In this document: positions 1 to 11,779 of the stretch, one piece after another | Position numbering within the stretch: the stretch's first letter is position 1 | How the letters are laid out: each line of letters begins with the position of its first letter | Assembly (NCBI GenBank): GCA_019279435.1 | Contig: JAAALK010000285.1 | Coordinates: 71,222,249-71,286,248 of the forward strand | Source of the DNA: Zizania palustris | Lineage: Eukaryota; Streptophyta; Magnoliopsida; Poales; Poaceae | Direction of reading: 5' to 3' | DNA: 64,000 bases | Position numbers and translations under genes: made by a program | Notes under the pieces: generated by a model | The model's database searches: none | What the model was told of the DNA's origin: nothing | Seen by the model: the letters and a program-made list of their open reading frames with translations, nothing else

Positions 1-1521
1 GACATACTTCCGAGGGTCCCTCCTCTGGAGATGGGGAGGACTACTCTTTTTCCTCGATCCTGCCCCTCTTCTTGCTTCGGAGGTGGCATAATATTGACCA
101 CCGGAGGGCGCCTTGCCGAATCGAAGTTCTCTATCCGCGCCACAGCCTGGACAGGCTCCGGACGCACTTCAGCTGGAACTCGGTCAGTAGTGCCTCGACC
201 CAAAGTTCTTTCCAAATACTCTCCTCTCAGAGAAATTATAGCCTTGCACACATCAGTTGCGTGACTCCGGTTTTCACCATGGATACAGCAGAAAAAGGTC
301 TGGCCTTTGCCAGCCGGTTTCCCTAGAGGCCTCCAGCCGCTGGTCTTGCTTCCTGAATGTTCGGAGCTCTTTGGGCAAACTTCTGCGGGGGTGCAATGTT
401 CAGAACTTCTGAACGAGGATGCTTTTGCCCCCTACGCCTGTCATGTTGAACTTCGAAGCTAGGCCCTTGTGGCTGTGCTGAAGTTTTCACTTCTAATTTA
501 ACTTCTTGCAGTATCGACGGGGTTGCAGTAGTTCTCCAAAGCCATCCCTCTTCTGACCTTGCATACTCTTCGAAATAAGACATCAACTGAGAAACAGAAG
601 ATATGCTTTTCCGGTGAAGTTTATCAAGGAGGCATGGATGAATAACTCCCTCTCGAGCTGCGTCAACTACTGAAGACGTAGTTAACCCTCGAATTTGCGA
701 CTTCGTATGAGCGAAGCGCTTGAAATATTGTCTTAAGGTCTCCCAGGGAGCTGCTTCACCTGGAAAAGACTTCCTGTTGACATAGGGGGTACGATGGTAC
801 CCTGAAAGTTACTTACGAACTTCTTCTTTAACTGCCCCCATGAACTGATTGATCCTGGCTTCAGGGACCAGAACCACCGCAATGCAACTCCTTGAAGAGC
901 TAGGGGGAAACATTTTGCCATAGTGTCCCGCACTACTCCACTGGCTTCAATTGCTAGAGCATAAGAACGGACGAATTCTCCAGGATCTTCATCTCCAACA
1001 TACTTGCAAAGCTTCGAAGTTTTGAACTTAGGGTCGAAGCGTACTTTCTGCAACTCAGGATGCAGCGGAGACTCGGTGTCGAAGGAAGCGTTCTCCGGGG
1101 CTTTGGGATAAATAAGTTCATCGTCTTCGGGCACTTCAGGGATGACCGGGGTAGGATGAGAACGAAGCCTATCTGCGGCTTCTTGCCGCCACCTTGCTAC
1201 TTCACCTTGGAGACTGGCCATTTGAGCGTCCATATCACCAAGACCGTCTTCATCTCCTCCGGAAGGATCTTCCGGGTCTTGAGAACTGTAGGGGTTGGTT
1301 CGAAGTGGAACTTGAGGTGGAAGAGGGACTCCAGTTGGCCGAAGTATAGATGGAGTTGGTGGAGGAACTCCGTATGCTCGAGGAAGGGGAATCCCTTCTG
1401 GAGTTTGAGGTGGAGGAAATGTCGAAGGTCCTCCGACCTCAACCGTGTCTGAAGATCTTGCTCCGGAGGTCCGAGGGGACCTCCGAACAGGATTACCACT
1501 TGCACTCTGCTTAGGAGGCAT
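1..1521 (-). pseudogene. gag: Gag of Tat-lineage gypsy element, frame-broken and cut by window edge
   Basis: Gag forms the particle that packages element RNA. The start at 1521 (MPPKQSASG) is chosen because it lies shortly after the primer binding site and matches the Gy5 gag start (MLPKRSSGG). A proline-rich N-terminus is followed by the retrotransposon gag domain (FDPKFKTSKLCKY, then SYALAIEA and RWFWSLKPGS). The first open stretch ends near 733 and homology resumes in another frame from 586 down (MMSYFEEYARSEEGW), so at least one frameshift is present. The zinc-knuckle-like CCIHGENRSHATD and the following spacer run toward base 1. It is not expected to make full-length protein. Confidence 0.85.
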
Positions 1522-1565
1522 GGTTTGAGAACCTGGTAGAGAACGAAGTTTTTTGGACTAGGTTC

Positions 1566-1583
1566 CCCACGTACGGCGCCAAC
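1566..1583 (-). other. Primer binding site of Gy1
   Basis: Immediately inside the LTR the minus strand reads GTTGGCGCCGTACGTGGGG, the standard site for tRNA priming. Gy5 and Na1 carry close variants (GTTGGCACCGTTCGTGG and GTTGGTGCCATCCATGG) in the same place. I did not assign the tRNA. Confidence 0.75.
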
Positions 1584-2078
1584 TATTGGCATAAAATATT
1601 ACGCTAACAGGTTTCTGAACATTAGAAACTAACAAACAAAGTGTTTGCGAAGTAAACTATTCCCAGCCTCCGAAAGGATAATAGCTTAAAATAGTTCGAA
1701 AGTGTGTATTGAATAACTTGTATTCGGTCCGTATTACAGGGTAAAACAGGGGGTATTTATAGGCCCAAACATTAAGGAAAAAACCTTTTTACCCCTCTAT
1801 TACAACCGACATAGTGGAAACTATTCGGTACCCTTAATAGGGCTAAAATGGTAAAAGACTAATCTACTGAGAAAGAAGATAAGTCTTCCATCTTAGCTGG
1901 CAAAGAAGCTCTCGGAAGAGTCCAAGTTCGAAGATATACTCCGAACTATAGTCCGTCATCATACTTCGAACTTGATTCAATGCATCCCTGGAGATACATG
2001 CTGGAAATCTTTGACTTAATCACCAGCCTTTGTCCTGTTACTGCAATAACCCTGAAGATGGAATATTTTCCCCCAACA
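1584..2078 (-). repeat. 5' LTR of Gy1 (495 bp)
   Basis: The ends are TGTTGGGGG at 2078 and CCAATA at 1584 on the minus strand, a TG..CA LTR with the last C changed to T. A TATAAATA box lies at 1754-1761 on the minus strand. The LTRs at 32611-33107 and 60974-61468 are visibly the same family and almost the same length (497 and 495 bp). Confidence 0.9.
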
Positions 2079-2258
2079 GCTATTATAGTCGTACTGTAAC
2101 TTATCAGTCTCTGAAATGTGAGTTTTAGGAATCACATATTGGGAATCAACAATGTCCCAAATAACACTTCCTTAGCTTAGTAGATAAGCCTCCAAGCGCA
2201 CCTTCAAATAAGCGTAATCTCGACCATCAAACATTAGAATCTTAGAGTTCTTATCCAT
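2079..2258 (-). pseudogene. gag: Gag N-terminus of copia element Co1, cut by Gy1
   Basis: The start at 2258 reads MDKNSKILMFDGRDYAYLK, the usual N-terminus of plant SIRE-like copia gag (compare MDRVSKIPLFDGTDFAYWK in Co3 at 57736). An in-frame TAG follows LEAYLLS, and the frame then continues GSVIWDIVDSQYVIPKTH up to the Gy1 junction. The rest of Co1 would lie beyond Gy1, outside the window. Confidence 0.85.
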
Positions 2259-2307
2259 GGCGCCACAAGGATCACAAACCGGTTAAGATCAACTTGTGAT
2301 CTAACTA

Positions 2308-2319
2308 GCTCTGATACCA
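2308..2319 (-). other. Primer binding site of Co1 (initiator tRNA-Met type)
   Basis: The minus strand reads TGGTATCAGAGC, complementary to the 3' end of plant initiator tRNA-Met, two bases inside the LTR. Confidence 0.9.
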
Positions 2320-2321
2320 TG

Positions 2322-4699
2322 TGTAGGATCGGATTGGCTGACTAGAAGGGGTGAATAGGCGCCTCGACAACTTCTTTTGAAAATGATGGCATGTCCAGAA
2401 CACCCCAACACACCTCTAAACTTACACAAACAAAATTTGTGATTTACAGATCAACACCAGAACAGAATTCAGTCTCAAACAAAGTTTTTGTATATATCGG
2501 TGAATGAATAGTCGAACTACCTTGTCGGAGATTGAAACTCTGAAATAGGCTAGCTAGTTCGGCAAGTGAAACTCCGACAGATCAGTATCGATTGTTGAAA
2601 CTTCGATATATTTCAGAAAATCAGAAATACAGTCAGTAGCTCAATGTAGTTAATTTGAATCAAGCTCTTGTCAAGAATAAAAGACTCTACACACTTCACA
2701 AGATCATGAACAATCTAATTCAGCATTCAAGTGAACCTCAAAACTTTGTTCATAGTTGATATGCAGAAGTTCAGTGAACAAGAAGAGCCCTCAAATCTTG
2801 ATCAAGAAAATATTCAGTACAACAGTAGGATTAATGCTTATCAATCAATGGACACTACTCAAATTTCATTCAAAAACTCAAAACAACTCCAAGCAACAAC
2901 AATCAACACTTGATTCTTAAAGCAACAATTCAATATTCTGCTAACATGTTTCAAACTGGAATACTGAAACTCAATCCCTTTTAGTGCAAACAAAATATCA
3001 AAACTGAGTCAAACTGAGAAGAACAAGTGAGTAATTTCTCAAGGATTCAATTAAGATATCAAGCAAGTGCATTAGGATTATTCTCAGTTTCAATCAGCAC
3101 TACAATAGTGAAGACACACACTGAACTATTTCAGTAATGCATTGTAGAGTTTCAGAAATAACACACTTCAAGTGTCACTTGGCATTTGATATATGCAAGA
3201 ATACTGATGATGATTCAGAATACTATTTTAGATTTAAAACTTCAAGAACCAGCCAAAATGAATAGAGCTTTCAGTTCTGAATATGAAACTTTCTATAACA
3301 GAACTATAGTACCAATCACTATTCAATAAGATTTAGATTTCAACCAACCTGAGAAGTTTGATATTAAAAATCTTCAATAAAGTGTCTCTGCACTAAGCCC
3401 TTGGATACTGATTTCAGAGAAAATACAGAATAACAAACTCAAGTTGTTCCTGAATGTTTTTCAGCACAAGATGATCTGTACTTTAGGAAGAACAGAGTGT
3501 TTCTAACCAGTGCAGTCAAGTGGCATCCAAACATTTCACAAAACAGATAAAACAGTTGCTGTTCAGAAAAATGGAACAATCACTCAACCAATTACTTACA
3601 CAAGAACTCAAAGCCCTGAAAAGAAGATCTAAGAATCACTGTTGAAGAATCAGAATAGAGGAATACCCGCTGCAGTGTAAAAAGTACTTGACTGAACACT
3701 CCAAGTGCAGGTTCGATTCTCCTGAATCAAGCCACAAATCCTTGCTGATTTCTTTATAGATGGCTTGGGATGATTTCTCTTAACCTCATGCATAAGATTT
3801 GCAAGAAAGAAGAGCTATGTAGTCAGATCAGAAAGAGCATCAAAGAAAATCGCTGGAAGACCCACTTGTGGCGGCGCAACAAAAACTTCAGCAGAAACTA
3901 GATACAGAACAATATTTTCGGCACAGAATAGTAAACACTTGAACTGGAATGATCAGGAATAGTAAATACTCAAGCCGAATTAGCAGAATCAGAAAATTTA
4001 GAACAAAATAATGCACAAGTAAACAACACCAATGGAAGAGAAAATTCTGGTTTCATTAAAAGTGGGCAGCCCTAACCGTTAGGCATGGGGTCGTTTATAT
4101 AGGCTCACCTACTAAAGTAATCCCCAAAATGTCATTAGGGTTAAAGTTGATAGTATTTACCCAAATGCTATGGTGTATTTTCAGAATTACAAATTCTGAA
4201 AAATACACTAATGTTGACTCTAATTTATTACAACATTGACCCTATACTTTTAATATATTTTCAGAATTTTGATAATTCCGAAAAATACTAAAAGTTTACA
4301 CTTAATATAAATTACAAAATGAAAATAAACTCCTATTTATTGGAATTTAAAAACATTTAGATGAGACAGTTTTCAGCAAAAACCGACAAAGCCTCCCAGA
4401 TCATTGACGTTTGTCGTCTGTCCACGAACTCGTCTGCCAGCAAGTCTCTCCCGCTCTCGATCCCTCGAGCCACCTTGTTACTTGTACTGGCTTCCCTTTC
4501 GCTGACTTGATCAATGCCTCTTCTCGATCAACCGTTATCCCATGTCTTGCTTCGTCTTTATACGTACATCTGAGGTCACTTTCAACTTTGACTGGAATTC
4601 TCGACCATCTGGCATTAGACTCCCTATCTAACCCTGATCACTTGCCATCAAAGTTGACAAATATCTCAACCCTGCACACGCAAGACAAGCACAGACACA
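2322..4699 (-). repeat. Long 5' LTR of copia element Co1
   Basis: The inner end is well placed: TGTAGG at 2322 next to the primer binding site. The plus strand is rich in CAGAA/AAACTC-type sequence through about 4060. A TATATAAA-type box reads on the minus strand at about 4094-4103 (CCTATATAAACG). The outer end is uncertain. Base composition changes near 4390 and LTR-like sequence may continue to 4699, where the next duplicated block begins abruptly. I saw no clean terminal CA, so this end is probably truncated. Confidence 0.6.
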
Positions 4700-4832
4700 C
4701 ACACCTCCATGCAACCCATACATAAGCACCCAACAATCACCATAGCCAACTTCATCAATCACTCATCATAAAACTGGAACCACAGTGAAAACCTCACTTG
4801 GTTTCTCAACCAAGAAGCCCGAAGGGGCGATC

Positions 4833-6321
4833 AAAATGCCTCCTTCGACAAAGACTCTCCACTGTATCCCAACTTGTAAAGGGTGTGTTTCGACTCCAGA
4901 TTCCGAGCGATCAAGCTCCCCAAGTACTCCAGAGACATAGACCCCACAGAGTTCTCCCGTTCCTATGCCCTAGTGATAGAATCCAATGGAGGGGTGCACG
5001 ACACAATGACAAAATGTTTCACCCTAGCACTCGGAGGGATAGCCCTTCGGTGGTTCTTGTCCTTAAAACCAGGATCCGTGAAGTCATGAGGGCATACGAA
5101 GAAGAAGTTTATAAAAAACTTCCAAGGAACCTTCGTGGCCCCAATGTCCACGGAAAGTCACTTTCAAGTCAAGCAGTAGCCTAGGTAAACACTATGACAA
5201 TATTCCAAGCACTTCGCTCATACGAAGTCCCAAATTAATGGGTTGTCCACGTCTTCCATCATTGACGCCGCTCGCAAAGGCGTCACCAACCCTAGCCTCC
5301 TCGACAAGCTCCACAAGAAGCCTATTTCCTCGGTGGCCAACTAATGACGTACTTTGAGGAATACACCTGTTCGGAGAAAGGACAGCTTCGATGGAATACC
5401 GCAGCATCCCCGGTGTAGGCCCTAGAGGTTAAACTCCCTAAAGCAAGGATCTCGAGCCCTCCTCAGGCCACGCCGACGGAGCATCGGCCACACGACTCTT
5501 GGCAGGGATGAAGGCACTATCGATCGGTGGTTCTTAACATCGCCTCCCCCACCTCGAAGCAACCAAGGTACCAGTAGAGCCAAGGAGGAGGCCAGGCCAA
5601 TGGATCAAGGCCCCTGCCAAAGACCTCTGGTCCAAGACAAACTTTTTTGTAACGTTCATGGAGAGAATCAGAGTCATAACACCGATTTGTGTAAGTCAAT
5701 ATTGGATCCATGGAGCGAGTACCTCGAGCGATGCACCGGCCGAGGGATCATCGACAGAGCGCCTCAAGCAATCTTCCCCGAGCCAGTCCAGGCAGTAGGG
5801 TGAATCAAAGGACATGAAGCCCCTAGGTACCCTCCGGTTCCTAATGTACTGCTTCCCCCAAAGACCGAAGACAGCCCTGACCATTAGAAGTGCATAGTAC
5901 TGCCCATCACCAGAGGTGGTGCCTTGGGAAGCATGTCAAAGCGGCAGTGAAGGGAGTATATCCGTGAGGTGGCGCATATTGGGACCTCGACATCTGCTTT
6001 GGCTATGCCCGAGTGGTCACACGTGCCCATATCCTTCACGTCAGAGGATGCGCTTGGCATCAAGTTCCCCCACGTCGACCCCCTCGTCATATCTACCAAC
6101 ATCGCCGACACCGAGGTCTGTCCGGTGTTAGTCGATGGAGGGAGCTCTGCCAACATAATCCTCGTCCATGCCTTTGATCAGCTTTGCATCTCGTGGAAGC
6201 ACCTTCTCCAAGTGGCTTGCCCCCCTGCAAGGCTTCGCCAACCCACCTTGATGCCCTTGACTAGATAGGCCTCGAGGTCACCTTCAGGGAAGGCCACCTC
6301 ACAATATCCAAAGAGGTTATC
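4833..6321 (+). pseudogene. gag: Decayed gag-protease of a Tat-lineage gypsy element
   Basis: Homology to the Gy1/Gy5 gag is clear but spread over several frames. FRAIKLPKYSRDIDPTEFSR and RWFLSLKPGSVKS (around 4900-5090) match the gag domain, and a frameshift near 5090 precedes the continuation. NVHGENQSHNTDLC (5655-5690) matches the zinc-knuckle-like segment. MPEWSHVPISF followed by VLVDGGSSANI (6007-6160) is the Tat-type aspartic protease with its DGG(S) active site. The copy is out of frame in at least three places. It stops at 6321 against a reversed chromovirus LTR fragment. ATG 4833 (MPPSTK) resembles the family start. Confidence 0.8.
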
Positions 6322-6978
6322 TGTATCTCCCGGATTTAATAAAACCCAGACTTTATTGAAATTCCATTGAAAATCAATAATCACAAGATGTTCATCACAC
6401 GATGATGCACATACATCAAACATTCATGGCTCACAAACCACATTATTACACAAAGGTTAAAATAAAAGAAATTATGAAAATAGTAAACTCTATGAACATC
6501 TTCTCTAGGGTCGCTTCCTTGATTTGGTCGCTACTCCAGACCATCCTCATCATAGTACAACTCTAAAGTGGTTTTTTTCAATGGGTGAGTACAAACGTAC
6601 TCAACAAGCCACCGATAAAATAGAATAATAATGCAAGGAAATAACAAAGGGAGGTAATGGTTTTAAGTGCGGAAAAGTACATTTTTATCTTGCATCCTTT
6701 AATGTGAGTCAGGTTTATTCATACAAAACATTTAAACCATGGATGATGCAACATCTTCTAACTAGAGGAGTACAGTCAGCCCTCCTCGCTCAACAGTCCT
6801 TATATGCCCAATCAATCATGCAACACTTCTCAAACATAGACTTACTATGAGATGTCACTCCACTCGCCCTTGACCGTGGGCTCGGCTTTTCGAAAAAATT
6901 TAACTCTGATCAGAGGTGTACCACTGTACCCACAAGGCACTCATTTCCGCACACCGTAGTGTGTCAAATGACCCAAGT
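6322..6978 (-). repeat. Fragment of a chromovirus LTR, 3' part, reversed
   Basis: Read on the minus strand this matches the last third of the Ch1 LTR in order: CTGATCAGAG, TTTTCGAAAAG, CGAGCCCACGGTCAAGG, CGAGGAG near ACTCCTC, ACTTTTCCGCA, GGTGGCTTGTTGAGTAC, GTCTGGAGTAGCGACC, ATGAATGTTTGATGTATG. It ends CCGGGAGATACA where Ch1 ends GGGGCGCTACA. It is far more diverged than the two Ch1 LTRs are from each other. The 5' portion of the LTR is missing. Confidence 0.85.
6531..6562 (-). other. Conserved last exon of an LTR-encoded peptide (old copy)
   Basis: After a splice-acceptor-like CTTTAG the minus strand reads AG, then TTG TAC TAT GAT GAG GAT GGT CTG GAG TAG. With a G from the upstream exon this encodes ELYYDEDGLE-stop. 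The matching exon in the Ch1 LTR (38616-38647) has the same 32-base length, phase and GLE-stop end. Confidence 0.5.
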
Positions 6979-7111
6979 CACACCTCCATGCAACCCATAC
7001 ATAAGCACCCAACAATCACCATAGCCAACTTCATCAATCACTCATCATAAAACTGGAACCACAGTGAAAACCTCACTTGGTTTCTCAACCAAGAAGCCCG
7101 AAGGGGCGATC

Positions 7112-8038
7112 AAAATGCCTCCTTCGACAAAGACTCTCCACTGTATCCCAACTTGTAAAGGGTGTGTTTCGACTCCAGATTCCGAGCGATCAAGCTCCCC
7201 AAGTACTCCAGAGACATAGACCCCACAGAGTTCTCCCGTTCCTATGCCCTAGTGATAGAATCCAATGGAGAGGTGCACGACACAATGACAAAATGTTTCC
7301 CCCTAGCACTCGGAGGGATAGCCCTTCGGTGGTTCTTGTCCTTAAAACCAGGATCCGTGAAGTCATGAGGGCATACGAAGAAGAAGTTTATAAAAAACTT
7401 CCAAGGAACCTTCGTGGCCCCAATGTCCACGGAAAGTCACTTTCAAGTCAAGCAGTAGCCTAGGTAAACACTATGACAATATTCCAAGCGCTTCGCTCAT
7501 ACGAAGTCCCAAATTAATGGGTTGTCCACGTCTTCCATCATTGACGCCGCTCGCAAAGGCGTCACCAACCCTAGCCTCCTCGACAAGCTCCACAAGAAGC
7601 CTATTTCCTCGGTGGCCAACTAATGACGTACTTTGAGGAATACACCTGTTCGGAGAAAGGACAACTTCGAAGGAATACCGCAGCATCCCCGGTGTAGGCC
7701 CTAGAGGTTAAACTCCCTAAAGCAAGGATCTCGAGCCCTCCTCAGGCCACGCCGACGGAGCATCGGCCACACGACTCTTGGCAGGGATGAAGGCACTATC
7801 GATCGGTGGTTCTTAACATCGCCTCCCCCACCTCGAAGCAACCAAGGTACCAGTAGAGCCAAGGAGGAGGCCAGGCCAATGGATCAAGGCCCCTGCCAAA
7901 GACCTCTGGTCCAAGACAAACTTTTTTGTAACGTTCATGGAGAGAATCAGAGTCATAACACCGATTTGTGTAAGTCAATATTGGATCCATGGAGCGAGTA
8001 CCTCGAGCGATGCACCGGCCGAGGGATCATCGACAGAG
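7112..8038 (+). pseudogene. gag: Second copy of decayed Tat gag, truncated
   Basis: This is the duplicated counterpart of 4833-5759, with the same frameshifts and the same gag segments (FRAIKLPKYSRDIDPTEFSR; RWFLSLKPGSVKS). Sharing every lesion shows that the gag was already dead when duplicated. It ends at the junction with Co2 at 8038. Confidence 0.85.
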
Positions 8039-8082
8039 TAGAGTAAGAAAATCGTTGCAGGAGCTAAGTAGAGTAAGAAAAT
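8037..8082 (+). repeat. 16-bp direct repeat at the gypsy/copia junction
   Basis: AGTAGAGTAAGAAAAT occurs at 8037-8052 and again at 8067-8082. The second copy fits Co2 coding sequence (LSRVRKC); the first sits exactly at the join to the duplicated gag. This looks like filler DNA from break repair. Confidence 0.6.
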
Positions 8083-11061
8083 GTGCAAGTGGCGAGCTAG
8101 AGGTCCGCGTCGGGAATAGTGCAAAAGTTGCAGCATTGGCCATCAACGTTTATTCACTGTCACTACCGTTAGGACTAGTTTTTGAGTTGAATAATTGTTA
8201 TTTCATTCCCGCCTTAGGCAAGAACATTATCTCATCTTCATGTTTAGAGGAAGATGGATTTGAATTCGTAATAAAGAACAAGTGTTGTTCAATATTTTCG
8301 AATGGCATGCTTTATGGTGTTTGTCCATTAGTGAATGGATTATGTATTCTGAGACTTGAAGATGCACACGTTTATAACTTTAGTACTAAGAAACAACGAC
8401 TCAATGATTTGAATCCTACCTATGTCTGGCATTGTCGTTTGGGTCATATAAATGAGAAGCGCGTGTAGAAGCTCCATAGTGATGGATTTTTGGAGTCATT
8501 TGATTTTGAATCATATGACACATGCGAGTCTTGCTTACTTGTAAAAATGACAAACACGCCTTTCACTAGACAGAGTGAGAGGGCGAGTGAGCTATTGGCC
8601 ATAGTACATACTGATGTGTGTGGTCCAATGAGTCACACAGCTAGGAATGGTTTTCAATACTTTATCACTTTTACCGATGACTTTAGTAGATATGGCTATG
8701 TCTACTTGATGAGGCATAAGTGGGAATCCTTCGAAAAGTTCAAGGAGTTCCAAAATAAAGTACAAAATCATATTGGCAAGACAAATAAATTCCTATGATC
8801 TGATCGTGAGGGTGAATATTTGAGCCATGAGTTTAGTGATCATCTGAAGTAGTGTGGAATTGTTCCATAGTTGACTCCACCCGGCACGCCTCAATTGAAT
8901 GGAGTGTCCGAGCGGAGGAACCGCACCTTGTTGGACATGGTTCGGTCCATGATGACTCATGCTGATCTTCCATTATCCTTTTGGGGACTCGCTCTAGAAA
9001 CCGTGGCTTTCACGATAAATAGAGTTCCATCTAAGTCAGTAGAGAAGACGCCATACAAGATGTGGTCTGGGAGGCGCCCCAATTTGTCTTTTCTAAAGAT
9101 TTGGGGATTTGAGGCGTATGTCAAATGTTTGACGTCTGACAAGCACACTCCTAAGTCTGACAAGTGCTTCTTTGTGGGGTATCCTACAGATACCAAATGA
9201 TACTATTTTTATAATAGAGAAGAGGGCAAATTGTTTGTCGCTCGGAATGACGTATTCCTGGAGAAAGATTTTCTCTCAAAAGGAGTTAGTGAGACGACGG
9301 TGCATCTCGAAGAGGTTTGAGAGCTGCTGAAAAGTGTTCCAGATCCCACTGAATAACAACAAGATGTGCAAGGTGTTGCAGAGACTGTTGTGCATGCACC
9401 AGCCCCACAGAGGTCTGAGAGGGTGAGCCATGTGCCAGAGTGGTTCATGTTTTTGACCACCAGGCATCGCGACGTGTTGTTGTTGGACAACGACAAGCCC
9501 AAGACCTATGTGGATGCAATGATGGGACTAGACTCTGAGAAATGGCTTGGAACCATTGGGTCCGACTTGGAGTCCTTGCGATAAAACCAAGTTTGGAACT
9601 TGGTTGATCCACCCGATGGTGTTAAAACTATTGAGTATAAATGGATCTTAAGGAAAAATAGACGTTGATGGAAATGTTCACATCTATAAGGTACGATTGT
9701 TGGAGAAAGGTTTCAAGCAGATTGAATGTGTTGATTATGATGAAACGTTTTTGCTCGTCGTCATGCTAAAGTATATTCGGATCATCCTAGCAATTGCCGC
9801 ATTTATGATTATGAGATATGGCAAATGGATGTCAAGACGGCTTTCCTGAATAGAAACCTAAGTGAGGATGTGTATATAACATAGCCTAAAGGTCTTGATG
9901 GTCTGGGAAATACTAAGAAGGTTTGTAAGTTGTAGAAGTCCATTTATGGACTGATGCAACCTTCTCGGAGTTGGAATCTTCGCTTTTATGAGATAGTTAA
10001 AGGGTTTGGCTTCATCAAGAACGAAGAAGAGCCTTGTGTTTACAAGAAGGCTAGTGGGAGCTCACTTATGTTTCTGGTCTTGTATGTGGATGACATATTA
10101 TTGATCGGAAATGACATTCCATTGTTCAATGATGTCAAGACTTCACTAAAAAATAGTTTTTCGATGAAAGATCTTGGAGAAGCAGCATACATTTTGGGCA
10201 TAAAGATCTATAGAGATAGATCAAAGCGGGTAATTGGATTAATCAAAGTATGTACATTGACAAGGTTTTGAAATGGATCAAAATGCATAATTCCAAGAAG
10301 TAATTCTCGCCAATGTCACATAGTATTTCTCTTAGTAAGACTCAGTGCACTGCGACACTTGATGAGCTAGAGAAAATGAATGTGATCTCATATGCCTCCG
10401 CAATTGGATCCATCATGTATGCCATGTTGTGCACACGCCCATATGTGTCATATGCTCTAAGTGTTACGAGCAGGTGCCAATCTAACCTAGATGAAAGTTA
10501 ATGGGCTATAGTACAGAGTATCCTCAAGTACTTGAGAAGGACTGAGGAAATGTTCCTAGTGTGTGGTGGTGAAGAGGAGCTCGTTGTAAGTGGTTACACC
10601 AATGTAGCTTTCAGATCGATAAACTTGATTCACGATCGCAATCTGGTTTTATGTTCTGTCTCAATGGAGGCTTAGTGAGTTGGAAGAGTTCCAAGCAAGA
10701 GATGGCCGATTCTACAATAGAAGCTAAGTATATCGCTGCTTCAAAAGCTGCGAAGGAGGCAATTAGGATCAAAAAGTTTGTTTCTGAGCTAGATGTTGTT
10801 CCTAGTGCGTCCAGTCCAGTGGACCTCTATTGTGATAATAGTGGTGCCATTGCGCAAGCCAAGGAGCCTAGAATCACACTAGAAGTCCAAACATATACTT
10901 CGGCGATATCAGTTGATCCGCGAGATCATTGAGAGAGGTGATGTGAAGATTTGCAAGGTGCACACGGATTTGAACATGGCGGATCTGTTGATGAAGCCTC
11001 TTCCACAGCCCAAGCATGAGGTGCACCTGAGCTCCATGGGTATTAGATACTTGTGTGAGTG
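8053..11061 (+). pseudogene. pol: Copia pol (protease end, integrase, RT, RNase H), heavily broken
   Basis: Domains appear in copia order. The pre-integrase region reads WHCRLGHINEKRV, ending at an in-frame TAG at about 8466. Integrase shows HTDVCGPM, FTDDFSRYGY, then NGVSERRNRTL with the third catalytic acidic residue. Reverse transcriptase shows WNLVDPPDG and LYVDDILLIGND around 10080-10115. RNase H shows SWKSSKQEMADSTIEAKYI and LYCDNSGAIA at 10675-10855. The tail is LSSMGIRYLCE-stop at about 11061. Stops within the pre-integrase and integrase regions and several frameshifts in RT mean no complete protein can be made. Many stops look like single-base changes. The break at 8039 removes gag and the protease active site. 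Confidence 0.85.
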
Positions 11062-11768
11062 ATTCATGTGTGTGTGGACGATGCTAGTAAAGTCTATGCT
11101 AATATGTGAGTATAATTGTTATCTTTTTCCTTGAATAAATGCCGTTTGCATTTGATTAATGAGTTGATGACTTGTTTTGTGAAACTATTTGTGTTATAAT
11201 GATATTGTTCAAAAGGGATCCCTGATCTTGTCATCATGTGGGACAATGATGACTCATAGATTAGCACATCTGACTAATTGATGATCATGTTTCACAGATC
11301 AAAGATATAGAGATGTCAAATCAGTGATGTGGTCACATGTTGGTGAACATGGTGTTGGATAGACCCACTTGAGATACTGTTGGGATTGTTATTTTAATGT
11401 GTCATCAGTTATCATCTCAAATGGTATACCAGTAGAGTCCTTGGACCTGAGATTGTCATTTGATTCCAGAATGTGTAGTGACACACTTAGATGCTTCCTA
11501 ACACTATTCCGTAACACCAATAAGGGTGGAACGTATCTCGCCTTGAGCTTGCTGACGGCATGTGGTAAAGGGACTCGTGCATGTGTATATCAAAGGTTCA
11601 GTGAATATTAATTTTGTACACTTTCGGAAGTCAATATGTGCTGCTAGGTACCGCTATTGATCTGTGAGTCAGAAAAGGTTTACGGTGAACAGTCGTTGGT
11701 GGATGAACCTATCGGGTCACACACTTAAGGGGATGGATTAAAAACATGTATAGAATTGATTCTTGTGC
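11062..11768 (+). other. Co2 region between pol and the 3' LTR, no gene seen
   Basis: About 700 bases between the pol stop and the purine tract. I recognise no coding domain here. It corresponds to the 3' untranslated part of the copia element. Confidence 0.5.
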
Positions 11769-11778
11769 AAGTGGGAGA
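11769..11778 (+). other. Polypurine tract of Co2
   Basis: AAGTGGGAGA lies directly before the LTR start (TTGATGG), the usual plus-strand primer position for copia elements. Confidence 0.75.
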
Positions 11779-11779
11779 T

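Larger units (their letters stand above)
1..2078 (-). mobile_element. Gy1: 5' part of a Ty3/gypsy Tat-lineage LTR retrotransposon
   Basis: The element reads on the minus strand: 5' LTR at 1584-2078, primer binding site just inside it, then gag running off the window start. LTR and gag are the same family as Gy5 (32611 onward) and Gy6 (60974 onward), judged by shared LTR ends (TGTTGGGGG at the 5' end) and near-parallel gag text. Its 5' end abuts the gag start of copia element Co1 at 2079, so Gy1 jumped into Co1. Its 3' half and second target-site copy lie outside the window. Confidence 0.9.
4700..8038. repeat. Tandem duplication, 2279-bp unit, second copy truncated to 1060 bp
   Basis: Bases 4700-5759 recur at 6979-8038 at a constant offset of 2279. 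I counted about five substitutions and no indels (for example GGAGGGGTGC versus GGAGAGGTGC). The first unit contains decayed gag-protease plus the reversed chromovirus LTR fragment; the second stops at the junction with Co2. The duplication is much younger than the decay inside it. Confidence 0.9.

Noticed and set aside
3655..3740. tRNA-like stretch with GGTTCGATTCT near 3710
   Set aside because: Only a T-arm-like motif is present. I found no matching acceptor stem, D arm or anticodon arm, and it lies inside a copia LTR.
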